From Streptomyces sp. TSRI0107 (GTDB taxonomy: Bacteria; Actinomycetota; Actinomycetes; Streptomycetales; Streptomycetaceae): 64,000 nt of DNA. The notes under the pieces are model-generated. The model had not been told where the DNA came from. It worked only from the letters and a program-made list of their open reading frames with translations, and made no database searches. The translations under genes and the position numbers were made by a program. Of the stretch, positions 52,780 to 61,754 are shown in pieces. The stretch lies in contig NZ_LIVZ01000012.1 in assembly GCF_001905845.1 (NCBI RefSeq), positions 186,001 through 250,000 on the forward strand, given 5' to 3'. The stretch's first letter is position 1; each line of letters begins with the position of its first letter.

Positions 52780-55700
52780 ATGAGCACCCCAAGACGCCTC
52801 TCACGAGGCCTCGGCGCCGCGCTGGCCGCCGGCCTCCTGGCCCTGTCCGGGCCGTGGCCGACCATCGCGTCGGCGGCCGGCGGGCCCGACATCGCCGCGG
52901 GCGACCCGGCCGCGGCGAGCAGTTCGCACAGCGAGTACCGCGCCGCGAACATCACCGACGGACAGCAGGCGACCTACTGGCAGAGCGCCGGCGGCGACCT
53001 GCCCCAGTGGGTCCAGGCCGACCTCGGCGGCACCCACCGCGTGGACGAGGTGGTCCTCAGACTGCCCGCCTCCTGGGAGCGCCGCAGCCAGACCCTGTCC
53101 GTGCAGGGCAGCGCCGACGGCACCGGCTTCACCACCCTCAAGGCCTCCGCCGCCTACTCCTTCGACCCGGGCAGCGGCAACACCGTCACCGTCGGCTTCC
53201 CCGCGACCCAGACCAGGTTCGTGCGGATCGCGATCACCGCCAACACCGGCTGGCAGGCCGCCCAGCTGTCCGAGCTGGAGGTGCACGCCGCGGGGGAGTC
53301 GTCCGTCAACCTCGCCCGGGGACGCGCCTTCACCGCCGGCAGCCACACCGAGGTCTACACCGCGGGCAACGCGGGCGACGGCAACAGGGCCAGCTACTGG
53401 GAGAGCCGTAACAACGACCTCCCGCAGTGGCTCCAGACCGACCTCGGCTCCGCCGTCCGCGTCAACCGGGTCGTCCTCAGGCTGCCCGACGGCTGGCCCG
53501 CGCGCAGCCAGACCCTCAAGCTGCAGGGCAGCACCAACGGCACGGACTTCACCGACCTCACCGCCGAGAAGGCGTACAGCTTCGACGCGGCCGGCGAGCA
53601 CTCCGCGACGATCACCTTCGACGCGGCCACCACCCGCCACCTGCGGGTCCGGGTCTCCGCCAACACCGTTCAGCCCGCCGCCCAGATATCCGAGCTGGAG
53701 GTCTACGGCCCCACGAGCGGCGACACCCAGGCCCCCACCGCCCCGGCGAACCTCGCCCTCACCGAACCCGCCACCGGACAGATCCGGCTGACCTGGGACG
53801 CGGCCACGGACGACACCGGCGTCACCGGCTACGACATCTACGCCGACGGCGACCTGCTGACCAGCGTCGGCGGCGACGTCACCGCCTACACCGACACCCG
53901 CCCGGCCGGCACCCGCGTCAGCTACCACGTGCGGGCCCGCGACGCCGCGGGCAACCAGTCCCCGAACAGCAACACGGTGACCCGCGAGGGCGACACCGGG
54001 GACACCCAGGCGCCCACCGCCCCCGCGAACCTGGCCCTCACCGAGCCCGAGGGCGGGCGGATCAAGCTGACCTGGACGGCGTCCGTCGACAACAAGGGCG
54101 TCACCGGCTACGACATCTACGCCAACAACACCAAGCGGGCGTCCGTCGCGGGCGACGTGACCACCTGGACCGACAGTCAGCCCGCGTCCGCGACCGTCAG
54201 CTACCACGTACGGGCGAGGGACGCGGCCGGCAACCAGTCCCCGGACAGCAACACCGTCACCCGCAACGGCACCGGCGCCGACTCCAACCTCGCCGTCGGC
54301 AAGCCGATCTCCGCGTCCTCGGTCGTCCACACCTACGTCGCCGAGAACGCCAACGACAACAGCACGTCGACCTACTGGGAGGGCGGCGCCGGGACCTATC
54401 CGAACACGCTCACCGTCAGACTGGGCGCCAACGCCGACGTCGACCGGGTGGTGCTGCGCCTGAACCCCGACTGGGGCCGCCGTACGCAGACCGTCCAGGT
54501 CCTCGGCCGGGAACAGGGCGCGTCCGGGTTCACCTCGCTGGTCCAGGCCGAGGAGTACGTCTTCGACCCGGCGAACGGATCGAACAGCGTGTCGATCCCG
54601 GTCGGCGAGCGGGTCGCCGACGTGCAGCTGCGCTTCACCGCCAACAGTGGCGCGGGCGCGGGCCAGGTCGCGGAGTTCCAGGTGATGGGCGTGCCCGCGC
54701 CCAACCCCGACCTGGAGGTGACGAAGCTGACCACGTCACCCGCCGCGCCCGTCGAGTCCGACGACATCACCGTCGCCGCCACGGTCCGCAACAGCGGTGC
54801 GGCCGGCGCCCCGGCGAGCAAGGTGGCGGTGCGGCTCGGCGGCAGCACCGTCGCGACCGCCTCCGTCCCGGCCCTCGGCGCGGGCGAGCGGACCACCGTA
54901 AGCGCCTCCCTCGGGACCCGCGAGGCCGGTTCGTACCAGCTGAGCGCGGTGGCCGACGAGGCGAACGCGGTCATCGAGCAGAACGAGACCAACAACACCC
55001 TCACCAGCCCGGACCCCCTGGTGGTGAAGCCGGTGCCGGGCCCGGACCTGGTCGCCGGCGCCGTGACCACCTCCCCGTCCTCCCCGGCCGCCGGCGACGA
55101 CGTCACCTTCAAGGCCGCCCTCAGGAACCAGGGCACCACCGCGTCGTCGGCGGGCGGCCACGAGGTCACCCTCACCCTGACCGACGCCAAGGGCGGCACC
55201 GTCAAGACGCTCAAGGGCACGCACACCGGCAGCATCGCCGCCGGTGCCACCACACCGGCCGTCACCCTCGGCACCTGGACGGCGGCCAACGGCTCCTACA
55301 CCGCCAAGGTCACGGTCGCGCCCGACGCCGACGAGCCGCCGGCCAAGCGGGAGAACAACACCTCCACCCAGCGGCTGTTCGTCGGACGCGGCGCCGACAT
55401 GCCGTACGACATGTACGAGGCCGAGGACGCCGCGACCGGCGGCGGCGCCAAGGTCCTCGGACCCAACCGGACCGTCGGCGACCTCGCGGGCGAGGCGTCC
55501 GGCCGCAAGGCCGTCCAGCTGGACGCCACCGGCGAGTACGTCGAGTTCACGACCAGAGCCGGCACGAACACCCTGGTCACCCGGTTCTCCATCCCGGACG
55601 CGCCGGGCGGCGGAGGAATCGACTCCACCATCAACGTCTACGTCGACGGCGTCTTCAAGAAGGCCCTGCCGCTGACCTCCCGCTACGCCTGGCTGTACGG

Positions 55701-57066
55701 GGCGGAGGCATCGCCCGGCAACTCGCCCGGCTCGGGCGCGCCGCGCCACATCTACGACGAGGCGCACATCATGCTGGGCGAGACCGTCCCCGCCGGCTCG
55801 AAGATCAGGTTGCAGAAGGACGCGGCGAACACCTCCACGTACGCCATCGACTTCGTCAACCTGGAGCAGGTCGCGCCGGTAGGCAACCCGGACCCCGCCG
55901 CGTACGCCGTGCCCGCCGGGTTCACCCACCAGGACGTGCAGAACGCCCTGGACCGGGTCCGCATGGACGGCACCGGCAATCTGGTCGGCGTGTACCTGCC
56001 GCCCGGCGACTACCAGACGTCGGGCAAGTTCCAGGTGTACGGCAAGGCCGTGAAGGTCGTGGGCGCCGGGCCCTGGTACACGAAGTTCCACGCGCCGGCC
56101 GGTCAGGAGAACACGGACATCGGCTTCCGGGCCGAGGCGTCCGCGAAGGGCTCCTCGTTCGCGAACTTCGCTTACTTCGGCAACTACACCTCGCGCATCG
56201 ACGGCCCCGGCAAGGTGTTCGACTTCTCCAACGTGTCGGACATCGTGATCGACAACATCTGGAACGAGCACATGGTCTGCCTGTACTGGGGGGCCAACAC
56301 CGACCGGATGACGATCAAGAACTCCCGGATCCGTGACATGTTCGCCGACGGCATCAACATGACCAACGGGTCGACGGACAACCTGGTGTCCAACAACGAC
56401 GCCCGCGCCACCGGCGACGACAGCTTCGCGCTGTTCTCGGCGATCGACGCCGGCGGCGCCGACATGAAGAACAACGTCTACGAGAACCTGACCTCGACGC
56501 TGACCTGGCGCGCCGCGGGCGTCGCGGTGTACGGCGGGTACAACAACACCTTCCGCAACATCCACATCGCCGACACCCTGGTGTACTCCGGGATCACCAT
56601 CTCGTCGCTCGACTTCGGCTATCCGATGAACGGCTTCGGATCCGACCCGACGACCTTCGAGAACGTCTCCATCGTCCGCGCGGGCGGCCACTTCTGGGGC
56701 AACCAGACCTTCCCCGGCATCTGGGTCTTCTCCGCGTCGAAGGTGTTCCAGGGCATCCGCGTCAACAACGTGGACATCGTCGACCCGACGTACAGCGGAA
56801 TCATGTTCCAGACCAACTACGTGGGAGGTCAGCCGCAGTATCCGATCAAGGACACCGTCTTCACGGACGTGAGCATCTCGGGGGCGCGCAAGAGCGGTGA
56901 CGCCTTCGACGCCAAGTCGGGCTTCGGTGTGTGGGCCAACGAGATGCCGGAACCGGGGCAGGGCCCGGCCGTCGGCGAGGTCGTCTTCAACGGGCTGAAG
57001 CTCGGCGACAACGCCGTGGACATCCGCAACACGACATCCACCTTCAAGATCGTCCAGAACCCGTAG
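52780..57066 (+). CDS. Second secreted GH87-type alpha-1,3-glucanase with duplicated FN3 domains
   Basis: 1428 residues from ATG 52780. Signal peptide to about residue 30; two discoidin domains (~35-170, ~175-312); two fibronectin-III domains (~315-500) that are tandem copies, both beginning DTQAPTAPANLALTEP; a third discoidin-like domain ~505-645; two CARDB domains ~645-875; a CBM6/35 domain ~880-1035; and a beta-helix catalytic domain to the end. Asp1190 (ADGINM) and Asp1213-Asp1214 (TGDDSF) repeat the spacing of the first enzyme. It shares the architecture of its neighbour plus extra domains, so the two arose by duplication followed by divergence. Confidence 0.85.
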   Translation: MSTPRRLSRGLGAALAAGLLALSGPWPTIASAAGGPDIAAGDPAAASSSHSEYRAANITDGQQATYWQSAGGDLPQWVQADLGGTHRVDEVVLRLPASWERRSQTLSVQGSADGTGFTTLKASAAYSFDPGSGNTVTVGFPATQTRFVRIAITANTGWQAAQLSELEVHAAGESSVNLARGRAFTAGSHTEVYTAGNAGDGNRASYWESRNNDLPQWLQTDLGSAVRVNRVVLRLPDGWPARSQTLKLQGSTNGTDFTDLTAEKAYSFDAAGEHSATITFDAATTRHLRVRVSANTVQPAAQISELEVYGPTSGDTQAPTAPANLALTEPATGQIRLTWDAATDDTGVTGYDIYADGDLLTSVGGDVTAYTDTRPAGTRVSYHVRARDAAGNQSPNSNTVTREGDTGDTQAPTAPANLALTEPEGGRIKLTWTASVDNKGVTGYDIYANNTKRASVAGDVTTWTDSQPASATVSYHVRARDAAGNQSPDSNTVTRNGTGADSNLAVGKPISASSVVHTYVAENANDNSTSTYWEGGAGTYPNTLTVRLGANADVDRVVLRLNPDWGRRTQTVQVLGREQGASGFTSLVQAEEYVFDPANGSNSVSIPVGERVADVQLRFTANSGAGAGQVAEFQVMGVPAPNPDLEVTKLTTSPAAPVESDDITVAATVRNSGAAGAPASKVAVRLGGSTVATASVPALGAGERTTVSASLGTREAGSYQLSAVADEANAVIEQNETNNTLTSPDPLVVKPVPGPDLVAGAVTTSPSSPAAGDDVTFKAALRNQGTTASSAGGHEVTLTLTDAKGGTVKTLKGTHTGSIAAGATTPAVTLGTWTAANGSYTAKVTVAPDADEPPAKRENNTSTQRLFVGRGADMPYDMYEAEDAATGGGAKVLGPNRTVGDLAGEASGRKAVQLDATGEYVEFTTRAGTNTLVTRFSIPDAPGGGGIDSTINVYVDGVFKKALPLTSRYAWLYGAEASPGNSPGSGAPRHIYDEAHIMLGETVPAGSKIRLQKDAANTSTYAIDFVNLEQVAPVGNPDPAAYAVPAGFTHQDVQNALDRVRMDGTGNLVGVYLPPGDYQTSGKFQVYGKAVKVVGAGPWYTKFHAPAGQENTDIGFRAEASAKGSSFANFAYFGNYTSRIDGPGKVFDFSNVSDIVIDNIWNEHMVCLYWGANTDRMTIKNSRIRDMFADGINMTNGSTDNLVSNNDARATGDDSFALFSAIDAGGADMKNNVYENLTSTLTWRAAGVAVYGGYNNTFRNIHIADTLVYSGITISSLDFGYPMNGFGSDPTTFENVSIVRAGGHFWGNQTFPGIWVFSASKVFQGIRVNNVDIVDPTYSGIMFQTNYVGGQPQYPIKDTVFTDVSISGARKSGDAFDAKSGFGVWANEMPEPGQGPAVGEVVFNGLKLGDNAVDIRNTTSTFKIVQNP
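53722..54279 (+). repeat. Tandem 279-bp duplication encoding two FN3 domains
   Basis: GACACCCAGG begins both copies at 53722 and 54001, exactly 93 codons apart, and the encoded domains share long identical stretches (VTGYDIYA, VSYHVRARDAAGNQSP, SNTVTR). Recent internal duplication. Confidence 0.8.
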
Positions 57067-57090
57067 GAGCGGGCCGGGCCGATCGGATCG

Positions 57091-57134
57091 GCAAGCGTAG
57101 CGCAAGCGCCTTGCAGCGTTTGCGCTACGCTTGC
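57091..57134 (+). promoter_or_regulatory. Large palindrome before the LacI gene
   Basis: GCAAGCGTAGCGCAA (57091-57105) and TTGCGCTACGCTTGC (57120-57134) are a perfect 15-bp inverted repeat around 14 bp; the centre GCGCCTTGCAGCG contains a further GCAAGCG..CTTGC half-site pair typical of LacI operators. The right arm includes TACGCT, a possible -10 box, seven bases before the ATG, so the regulator may be leaderless and autorepressed. Confidence 0.6.
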
Positions 57135-57138
57135 GTTC

Positions 57139-58140
57139 ATGACGCGACGACTTGCTCAAGTGGCGAAAAAGGTGGGGGTCAGCGAGGCCACGGTCAGCCG
57201 GGTGCTCAACGGCAAGCCCGGAGTGTCGGAGGCGACCCGGCAGTCGGTGCTGACCGCGCTGGACGTCCTGGGCTACGAGCGGCCCACCCAGCTGCGCGGC
57301 GAGCGGGCCCGGCTGGTGGGCCTGGTCCTGCCCGAGCTGCAGAACCCGATCTTCCCCGCGTTCGCCGAGGTGATCGGCGGCGCGCTGGCCCAGCAGGGGC
57401 TGACGCCGGTGCTGTGCACCCAGACCAAGGGCGGGGTGTCGGAGGCCGACTACGTCGAGCTGCTGCTCCAGCAGCAGGTCTCCGGCGTGGTGTTCGCCGG
57501 CGGCCTGTACGCCCAGGCGGACGCCCCGCACGACCACTACGAGCTGCTCGCCCAGCGCCGCATCCCGGTGGTGCTCATCAACGCCGCCGTGGAGGGGCTC
57601 GACTTCCCGTGCGTGGCGTGCGACGACGCGGTCGCCGTCGAGCAGTCGTGGCGGCACCTGGTCTCCCTCGGGCACGAGCGCATCGGTCTCGTTCTGGGCC
57701 CCGCCGACCACATCCCCTCCGGGCGGCGGCTGCGGGCCGCCCGGGCGGCCGCCGGCGGCTCGCCGGCCGACGAGTTCGTGGAGCGCTCGATGTTCTCCCT
57801 GGAGGGCGGCCAGGCGGCCGCCTCCCGGCTGCTGGACCGCGGTGTGACGGGCATCGTCTGCGCCAGCGACCCGCTGGCCCTGGGCGCCGTGCGCGCGGCC
57901 CGCCGGCGCGGTCTGCGCGTGCCCGAGGACGTGTCCGTCGTGGGGTACGACGACTCCGCCTTCATGACCTGCACCGAGCCCCCGCTGACCACGGTCCGCC
58001 AGCCGATCGAGGCGATGGGGCGGGCCGCGGTCGAGCTGCTGAACGCGCAGATCCAGGGCAGCGACGTGCCCCACAACGAGCTGCTCTTCGAGCCGGAGCT
58101 GGTCGTCCGCGGATCCACCGCGCAGGTGCAGGGGGCGTGA
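57139..58140 (+). CDS. LacI-family regulator of the alpha-glucan locus
   Basis: 333 residues. N-terminal HTH with the LacI pattern: LAQVAKKVGVSEATVSRVLNG followed by hinge GYERPTQLRG; then a periplasmic-binding-protein-like sensor (LVGLVLPELQNPIFPAFAEV, SVVGYDDSAFMTCTEPPLTT). It sits between the glucanase genes and the ABC transporter genes. By position it should respond to an alpha-glucan oligosaccharide or glucose-derived signal. The palindrome at its own start suggests autoregulation. Confidence 0.92.
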   Translation: MTRRLAQVAKKVGVSEATVSRVLNGKPGVSEATRQSVLTALDVLGYERPTQLRGERARLVGLVLPELQNPIFPAFAEVIGGALAQQGLTPVLCTQTKGGVSEADYVELLLQQQVSGVVFAGGLYAQADAPHDHYELLAQRRIPVVLINAAVEGLDFPCVACDDAVAVEQSWRHLVSLGHERIGLVLGPADHIPSGRRLRAARAAAGGSPADEFVERSMFSLEGGQAAASRLLDRGVTGIVCASDPLALGAVRAARRRGLRVPEDVSVVGYDDSAFMTCTEPPLTTVRQPIEAMGRAAVELLNAQIQGSDVPHNELLFEPELVVRGSTAQVQGA

Positions 58141-58285
58141 CCGACCCGAGTCATCAGCCTGTCAAATATTTACGAAATCAGCGCGAGATATTGCGTCCAC
58201 TTGTTCGCGGTGGTTGAGTGTGCGGCGCCCCACAACGCATCGGCGGTGGGGCGCCTTCCACGTTCACGCCCGAAGGGGTGCACCC

Positions 58286-59698
58286 ATGAGAAGTGCCCGG
58301 TTGAGCCGTGTCCGCAGGGCCGGCGCCCTGACCCTCGTCTCCGCCCTCGCGCTCACCGCACTGGCCGCCTGCGGCACCAGCAGCAGCGACGACGGCGAAC
58401 AGTCCTCCAGCGGCGGGTCCTCCGACCCCGCCGCCCCGCTGGACCCGAAGACGAAGGTCACCCTCACCATCGACTGCATGCCCCCCGCGGCCAAGGCGGC
58501 CGAGCTGAAGGAGTGGAAGCAGGACGTCGCCGAGTTCAACAAGACCTACCCCAACGTCACCATCGAGGGCCGCTCCACACCGGGCCAGTGTCTGGAACCC
58601 CCGCGCTTCACGGCCATGCTGAAGGCCAAGTCCCAGCCCGACGTCTTCTACACGTACTTCACCGACCTGCCCCAGGTGCTCGACAACGACGGCGCCGAGG
58701 ACATCACCGCGTACGTCAACGACAAGACCGTGCCGCTGCTCAAGGACATAGACCCCGACGTCCTCGGCTCGCTCAAGCACGAGGGCAAGCTCTACGGCCT
58801 GCCCACCAGCAACTACACGATGGGCCTGCTGATCAACCGCAAGCTCTTCGAGCGGGCCGGTCTCGACCCGGACAGCCCCCCGCGCACCTGGGAGGAGGTC
58901 CGCGCCGCGGCGAAGAAGATCGCCGGCCTGGGCGACGGCATCGCCGGCTTCGGCGAGTACAGCGCGGGCAACCAGGGCGGCTGGCACTTCACCGCCCAGA
59001 TGTACAGCGTCGGCGGCGAGATCGTCGACGCGAGCGGCAAGAAGGCGGCCTTCGACAACGAGCTGGGCCGGCAGGTCGCCGAGAACCTCCACGCCATGCG
59101 CTGGGAGGACGACAGCATGGGCAAGACCCAGCTGCTGAAGTGGGGCGACCTGCAGAAGCAGATCGCCACCGACAAGCTGGGCATGTTCCTCGCCGCACCC
59201 GACGACATCGCCTACATGGTCCAGCAACTCGGCGCCGAGTACGAGAACTTCGGCATGGGACCGATCCCGGGCCGGCGGAACACCCTGGCCGGCGGCAACA
59301 GCTACATGATCAAGAAGGGCATCTCCCCGGACAAGATCAAGGCCGCGATCGCCTGGCTCAACTTCAAGAACCTCACCGTCGGCAAGGGCCAGTTCGACTG
59401 GGCGCGCGCCAAGGCCGACGGACTGCCGGTCGGCGTCCCGCAGCCCAACTTCTGGCTGAACGAGTCCAAGAAGAAGGACGACGCCGCCCGCGCCGAGCAC
59501 GCCACCATGCCGGTCGAGAACTTCAAGACGTTCATGGACGACCCCGTCCCCGGCAAGGCCGAGCCGCCCAAGGCGCAGGAGGTCTACAAGGTCCTGGACA
59601 ACGTGATGTCCGCGATCCTCACCAACGAGGACGCCGACGTCGACAAGCTGCTCTCCACCGCGAAGACGCAGGTCGACCAGGTCCTCGCCAACCAGTGA
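58286..59698 (+). CDS. Sugar ABC transporter substrate-binding lipoprotein
   Basis: 470 residues; GAAGGGG precedes the ATG. Signal peptide with lipobox LAACG, a Ser/Asp linker, then a cluster B (MalE-like) binding protein (YFTDLPQVLDNDG, YGLPTSNYTMGLLINRKLFE, GGNSYMIKKGISPDKIKAA). It captures an oligosaccharide outside the cell and delivers it to the permeases encoded next. The preceding 145-bp region is AT-richer than average (58164-58192), probably the promoter. Confidence 0.91.
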   Translation: MRSARLSRVRRAGALTLVSALALTALAACGTSSSDDGEQSSSGGSSDPAAPLDPKTKVTLTIDCMPPAAKAAELKEWKQDVAEFNKTYPNVTIEGRSTPGQCLEPPRFTAMLKAKSQPDVFYTYFTDLPQVLDNDGAEDITAYVNDKTVPLLKDIDPDVLGSLKHEGKLYGLPTSNYTMGLLINRKLFERAGLDPDSPPRTWEEVRAAAKKIAGLGDGIAGFGEYSAGNQGGWHFTAQMYSVGGEIVDASGKKAAFDNELGRQVAENLHAMRWEDDSMGKTQLLKWGDLQKQIATDKLGMFLAAPDDIAYMVQQLGAEYENFGMGPIPGRRNTLAGGNSYMIKKGISPDKIKAAIAWLNFKNLTVGKGQFDWARAKADGLPVGVPQPNFWLNESKKKDDAARAEHATMPVENFKTFMDDPVPGKAEPPKAQEVYKVLDNVMSAILTNEDADVDKLLSTAKTQVDQVLANQ

Positions 59699-59792
59699 CC
59701 GGTGCACGGACGGGGACGGGCGCACCCGTCCGTCCCCGCCGCGGACGGCACCGCCAGGACCCACACCGGCAGACCAGTACCGAGGAGCAACC

Positions 59793-60758
59793 ATGTCGGC
59801 CCCCAGCCTGACCCAGAGCAAGGCGGACCGGAGCCGCCGCACCCCGCCTCGCACGGCAGGCGACGTGCCGCCCGGCGGTGGCAGCCGCCTCGCCCGGAGC
59901 GTGCGACGCAACCTCACCGCCCACGCCTTCCTCATCGGCGCGGTCCTGTGCTTCGGGTTCTTCTCCTGGTACCCGATGGTCCGGGAGTTCCTCCTCGCCT
60001 TCCAGCAGACCGAGGGCGGGCGGACCACCTGGGTCGGCCTGGACAACCTCACCACCGTCTACAACGACCCGGCGTTCTGGCAGGCCTGGCGCAACACCCT
60101 GCTGTACACGGTCCTCGCCCTGCTCCTCGGCTTCGTCGTACCGTTCGTCGTCGCCGTGGTGATCAACGAGTTCCGGCACGGCAAGGGCTATCTGCGGCTG
60201 CTCGTCTACCTCCCGGTGATGCTGCCCCCGGTCGCCTCGGTGCTGCTGTTCAAGTACCTCTACGACCCCGGCTACGGGCTCCTCAACGAGCTGTTCGGCT
60301 TCTTCGGACTGCCCGAGCAGCAGTGGCTCCAGGACCCCGACACCTCGATGCTCTCCGTCGTCATCGCCGCGACCTGGATGAACATGGGAGGCGCCGCCCT
60401 CATCTACCTCGCCGCCCTCCAGGGCATCCCCGGCGAGCTGTACGAGGCCGCCGAACTGGACGGAGCCGGACTGTTCCGCAAGCTCTGGCACGTGACGATC
60501 CCGCAGACCCGGCTCGTGCTGTCCCTGATGCTGCTGATGCAGATCATCGCCACCATGCAGGTCTTCGTCGAACCCTTCCTGCTCACCGGCGGCGCCGGCC
60601 CCGAGGGCTCCACGACGACGGTCGTGTACCTCATCTACCAGTACGCCTTCAACTTCAACAACTACGGTGCCGCGGCGGCCCTCGGCCTGCTCCTGCTCGT
60701 ACTCCTCGCCGGGTTCTCGGCGGCGTACGTCAAGCTCAGCCGCGCCGAGGACGAGTAG
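59793..60758 (+). CDS. Sugar ABC transporter permease (MalF type)
   Basis: 321 residues, six membrane helices after a ~40-residue cytoplasmic N-tail. The ATPase-coupling loop EAAELDGAGLFRKLWHVTIP is intact. GAGGAGC precedes ATG 59793. Works with the second permease as a heterodimer. No ATPase gene is present; Streptomyces often uses the shared MsiK ATPase for such systems (family knowledge). Confidence 0.92.
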   Translation: MSAPSLTQSKADRSRRTPPRTAGDVPPGGGSRLARSVRRNLTAHAFLIGAVLCFGFFSWYPMVREFLLAFQQTEGGRTTWVGLDNLTTVYNDPAFWQAWRNTLLYTVLALLLGFVVPFVVAVVINEFRHGKGYLRLLVYLPVMLPPVASVLLFKYLYDPGYGLLNELFGFFGLPEQQWLQDPDTSMLSVVIAATWMNMGGAALIYLAALQGIPGELYEAAELDGAGLFRKLWHVTIPQTRLVLSLMLLMQIIATMQVFVEPFLLTGGAGPEGSTTTVVYLIYQYAFNFNNYGAAAALGLLLLVLLAGFSAAYVKLSRAEDE

Positions 60759-60773
60759 GACCGGGAGACCAGC

Positions 60774-61649
60774 ATGTCCACACGCACCCTCATCTCACCG
60801 GCGCAGCTCGCCCGGCCCCGCGGCAAGGTCCTGTACTGGGTGACGTTCACCGTCGTCGTCGCGCTCTTCACCCTGGTGTTCCTCGGCCCCCTGTACTGGA
60901 TGATCTCCAGCGGATTCAAGGACTCCCAGGAGGTCATCCAAACTCCGCCGACCTTGGTCCCCGGCTCCTTCGAGCCCGACAACTACAGCCGGGCCTGGGA
61001 GGTCATGGACCTGGCCAAGCTGCTGGGCAACACCCTCTACTACGCGTTCGGCGCCCTGGCCTTCCAGCTCGTCCTGGACGTGGCCGCCGCCTACTCGCTC
61101 TCCAAGCTCCGCCCGGTCCTCGGCAAGGCGATCCTCGGCCTGATGCTGGCGACCCTGATGATCCCGGCGACGGTGCTCGTCGTACCGCAGTACCTGACCG
61201 TGCTCGACGTGCCGATCTTCGAACGCAACCTGCTGAACACGCCCTGGGCGATCTGGCTGCCCTCGGTGACCAACGCCTTCAACATCTTCCTGCTGAAGCG
61301 CTTCTTCGACTCGATCCCCAAGGAACTCCTGGACGCCGCGTCGATGGACGGCGCGAGCCCGATGCGCACCCTGTGGTCGATCGTGCTGCCGGTCTCCCGG
61401 CCGATCCTCGGCGTCGTGTCCATCTTCGCGGTCGTGGGCGTCTGGAAGGACTTCCTCTGGCCGATGCTCACCCTGCCCGACCCGGGCAAGCAGACCCTCA
61501 ACGTCGGTATCTACTCGCTCTCCAACGGCGTCCCCGTCAACGTGCTGATCGCGGCGCTGACGATCGCCTCGCTGCCCACGCTGCTGATCTTCCTGCTCTT
61601 CCAGCGCAACATCATGAGCGGCCTCACCGCGGGTGGCCTGAAGGGCTGA
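60774..61649 (+). CDS. Sugar ABC transporter permease (MalG type)
   Basis: 291 residues, six helices, with the coupling loop DAASMDGASPMRTLWSIVLP and the C-terminal family ending FQRNIMSGLTAGGLKG. Begins 16 bp after the first permease. A large hairpin follows before the glucosidase gene. Confidence 0.92.
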   Translation: MSTRTLISPAQLARPRGKVLYWVTFTVVVALFTLVFLGPLYWMISSGFKDSQEVIQTPPTLVPGSFEPDNYSRAWEVMDLAKLLGNTLYYAFGALAFQLVLDVAAAYSLSKLRPVLGKAILGLMLATLMIPATVLVVPQYLTVLDVPIFERNLLNTPWAIWLPSVTNAFNIFLLKRFFDSIPKELLDAASMDGASPMRTLWSIVLPVSRPILGVVSIFAVVGVWKDFLWPMLTLPDPGKQTLNVGIYSLSNGVPVNVLIAALTIASLPTLLIFLLFQRNIMSGLTAGGLKG

Positions 61650-61679
61650 CGCCCCGCCGCCCCACCCCTCACCCGAAGC

Positions 61680-61727
61680 CTTCGCCGCCGGCCCGTCCGA
61701 CGCCCCGCCTCCGGGCCGGCGGCGAAG
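61680..61727 (+). terminator. Hairpin between permease and glucosidase genes
   Basis: Perfect 16-bp stem (61680-61695 with 61712-61727; arms start CTTCGCCGCC and CGGGCCGGCG) with a 16-nt loop. It probably reduces transcription into, or stabilises mRNA upstream of, the GH13 gene. Confidence 0.55.
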
Positions 61728-61754
61728 ATCCACCCTGCCCGAAAGGACCGTCAC

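Noticed and set aside
54736..58074. 1112-codon minus-strand frame opposite glucanase and LacI genes
   Set aside because: Antisense shadow of genes with recognisable domains.
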